5,205 nt of DNA from Mollicutes bacterium (lineage in GTDB: Bacteria; Bacillota_I; Bacilli_A; RF39; UBA660). The stretch lies in assembly GCA_003566505.1 (NCBI GenBank), contig PXDA01000029.1, positions 1 to 5,205 on the forward strand, read 5' to 3'. This document shows positions 5,180 through 5,205 of the stretch, piece by piece. A program made the position numbers and the translations under genes. Position 1 is the stretch's first letter; every line of letters starts with the position of its first letter. The notes under the pieces were generated by a model that worked only from the letters and a program-made list of their open reading frames with translations, made no database searches and was not told where the DNA came from.

Positions 5180-5205
5180 CTCAACTTTTTGAATTTCCGT
5201 CAGTC
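5177..5205 (-). CDS. Possible 3' end of nusG (last eight codons and stop)
   Basis: One minus-strand frame entering at the window edge reads LTEIQKVE followed by TAG (5179-5177). NusG proteins commonly end in a short alternating beta strand of the form VEL-x-F-x-Q-V-E-K, and nusG is the usual gene upstream of rplK in Bacillota, so this is a plausible NusG tail. Eight residues are too few to prove it, and the frame could be chance. Confidence 0.35.

Noticed and set aside
5179..5184. TTGAGT as the -35 box of the rplK promoter
   Set aside because: It would leave a 22-base spacer to TATTAT; the overlapping TAGACA gives the optimal 17.

Overview
The window is a ribosomal-protein / RNA polymerase cluster read entirely on the minus strand. 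In transcription order (high to low coordinates) it holds a possible nusG tail, rplK (L11), rplA (L1), rplJ (L10), rplL (L7/L12) and the first 806 codons of rpoB (RNAP beta), which runs off the low-coordinate edge. Gene order, AT-rich composition, strong AGGAGG-type ribosome binding sites and the form of the L10 leader point to a low-GC Gram-positive (Bacillota) of the Mollicutes / Erysipelotrichia / Bacilli neighbourhood. All three tryptophans I read in the genes are TGG and no in-frame TGA occurs, so the standard code is used. That argues against Mycoplasma or Spiroplasma (code 4). I cannot name the species.

Layout, high to low coordinates. 5177-5205: possible last codons of nusG. 5092-5179: promoter and leader of rplK, with a GTGGGAG...CCAC element. 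5078-4437: rplK, with a normal L11 core and an unusual 69-residue acidic C-terminal tail. 4436-4376: short spacer with a second GTGGGAG...CCAC hairpin (candidate L1 operator) overlapping a competing hairpin. 4375-3683: rplA. 3693-3536: a strong promoter whose -35 lies in the last codons of rplA, then a canonical L10 leader ending in an attenuator-type terminator just upstream of rplJ. 3535-3041: rplJ. 3028-2663: rplL, whose ribosome binding site overlaps the rplJ stop. 2662-2419: hairpin with a weak U tract, then a consensus promoter and the rpoB leader. 2418-1: rpoB from a TTG start.

The genes supply the two mobile arms of the large ribosomal subunit, the L1 stalk and the L11 / L10-(L7/L12) GTPase-associated stalk, plus the transcription enzyme. 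Three apparent promoters (before rplK, rplJ and rpoB) and three RNA elements (two putative L1 sites and one L10 leader) suggest that rplKA, rplJL and rpoB are tuned separately although adjacent, each ribosomal pair by its own product.

I see no mobile element, CRISPR array, tRNA, rRNA or accessory system. This is a housekeeping region. The points worth a second look are the L11 tail and thiopeptide-site changes, the paired L1-like RNA elements, the overlapping hairpins, and substitutions in the rifampicin region of RpoB.
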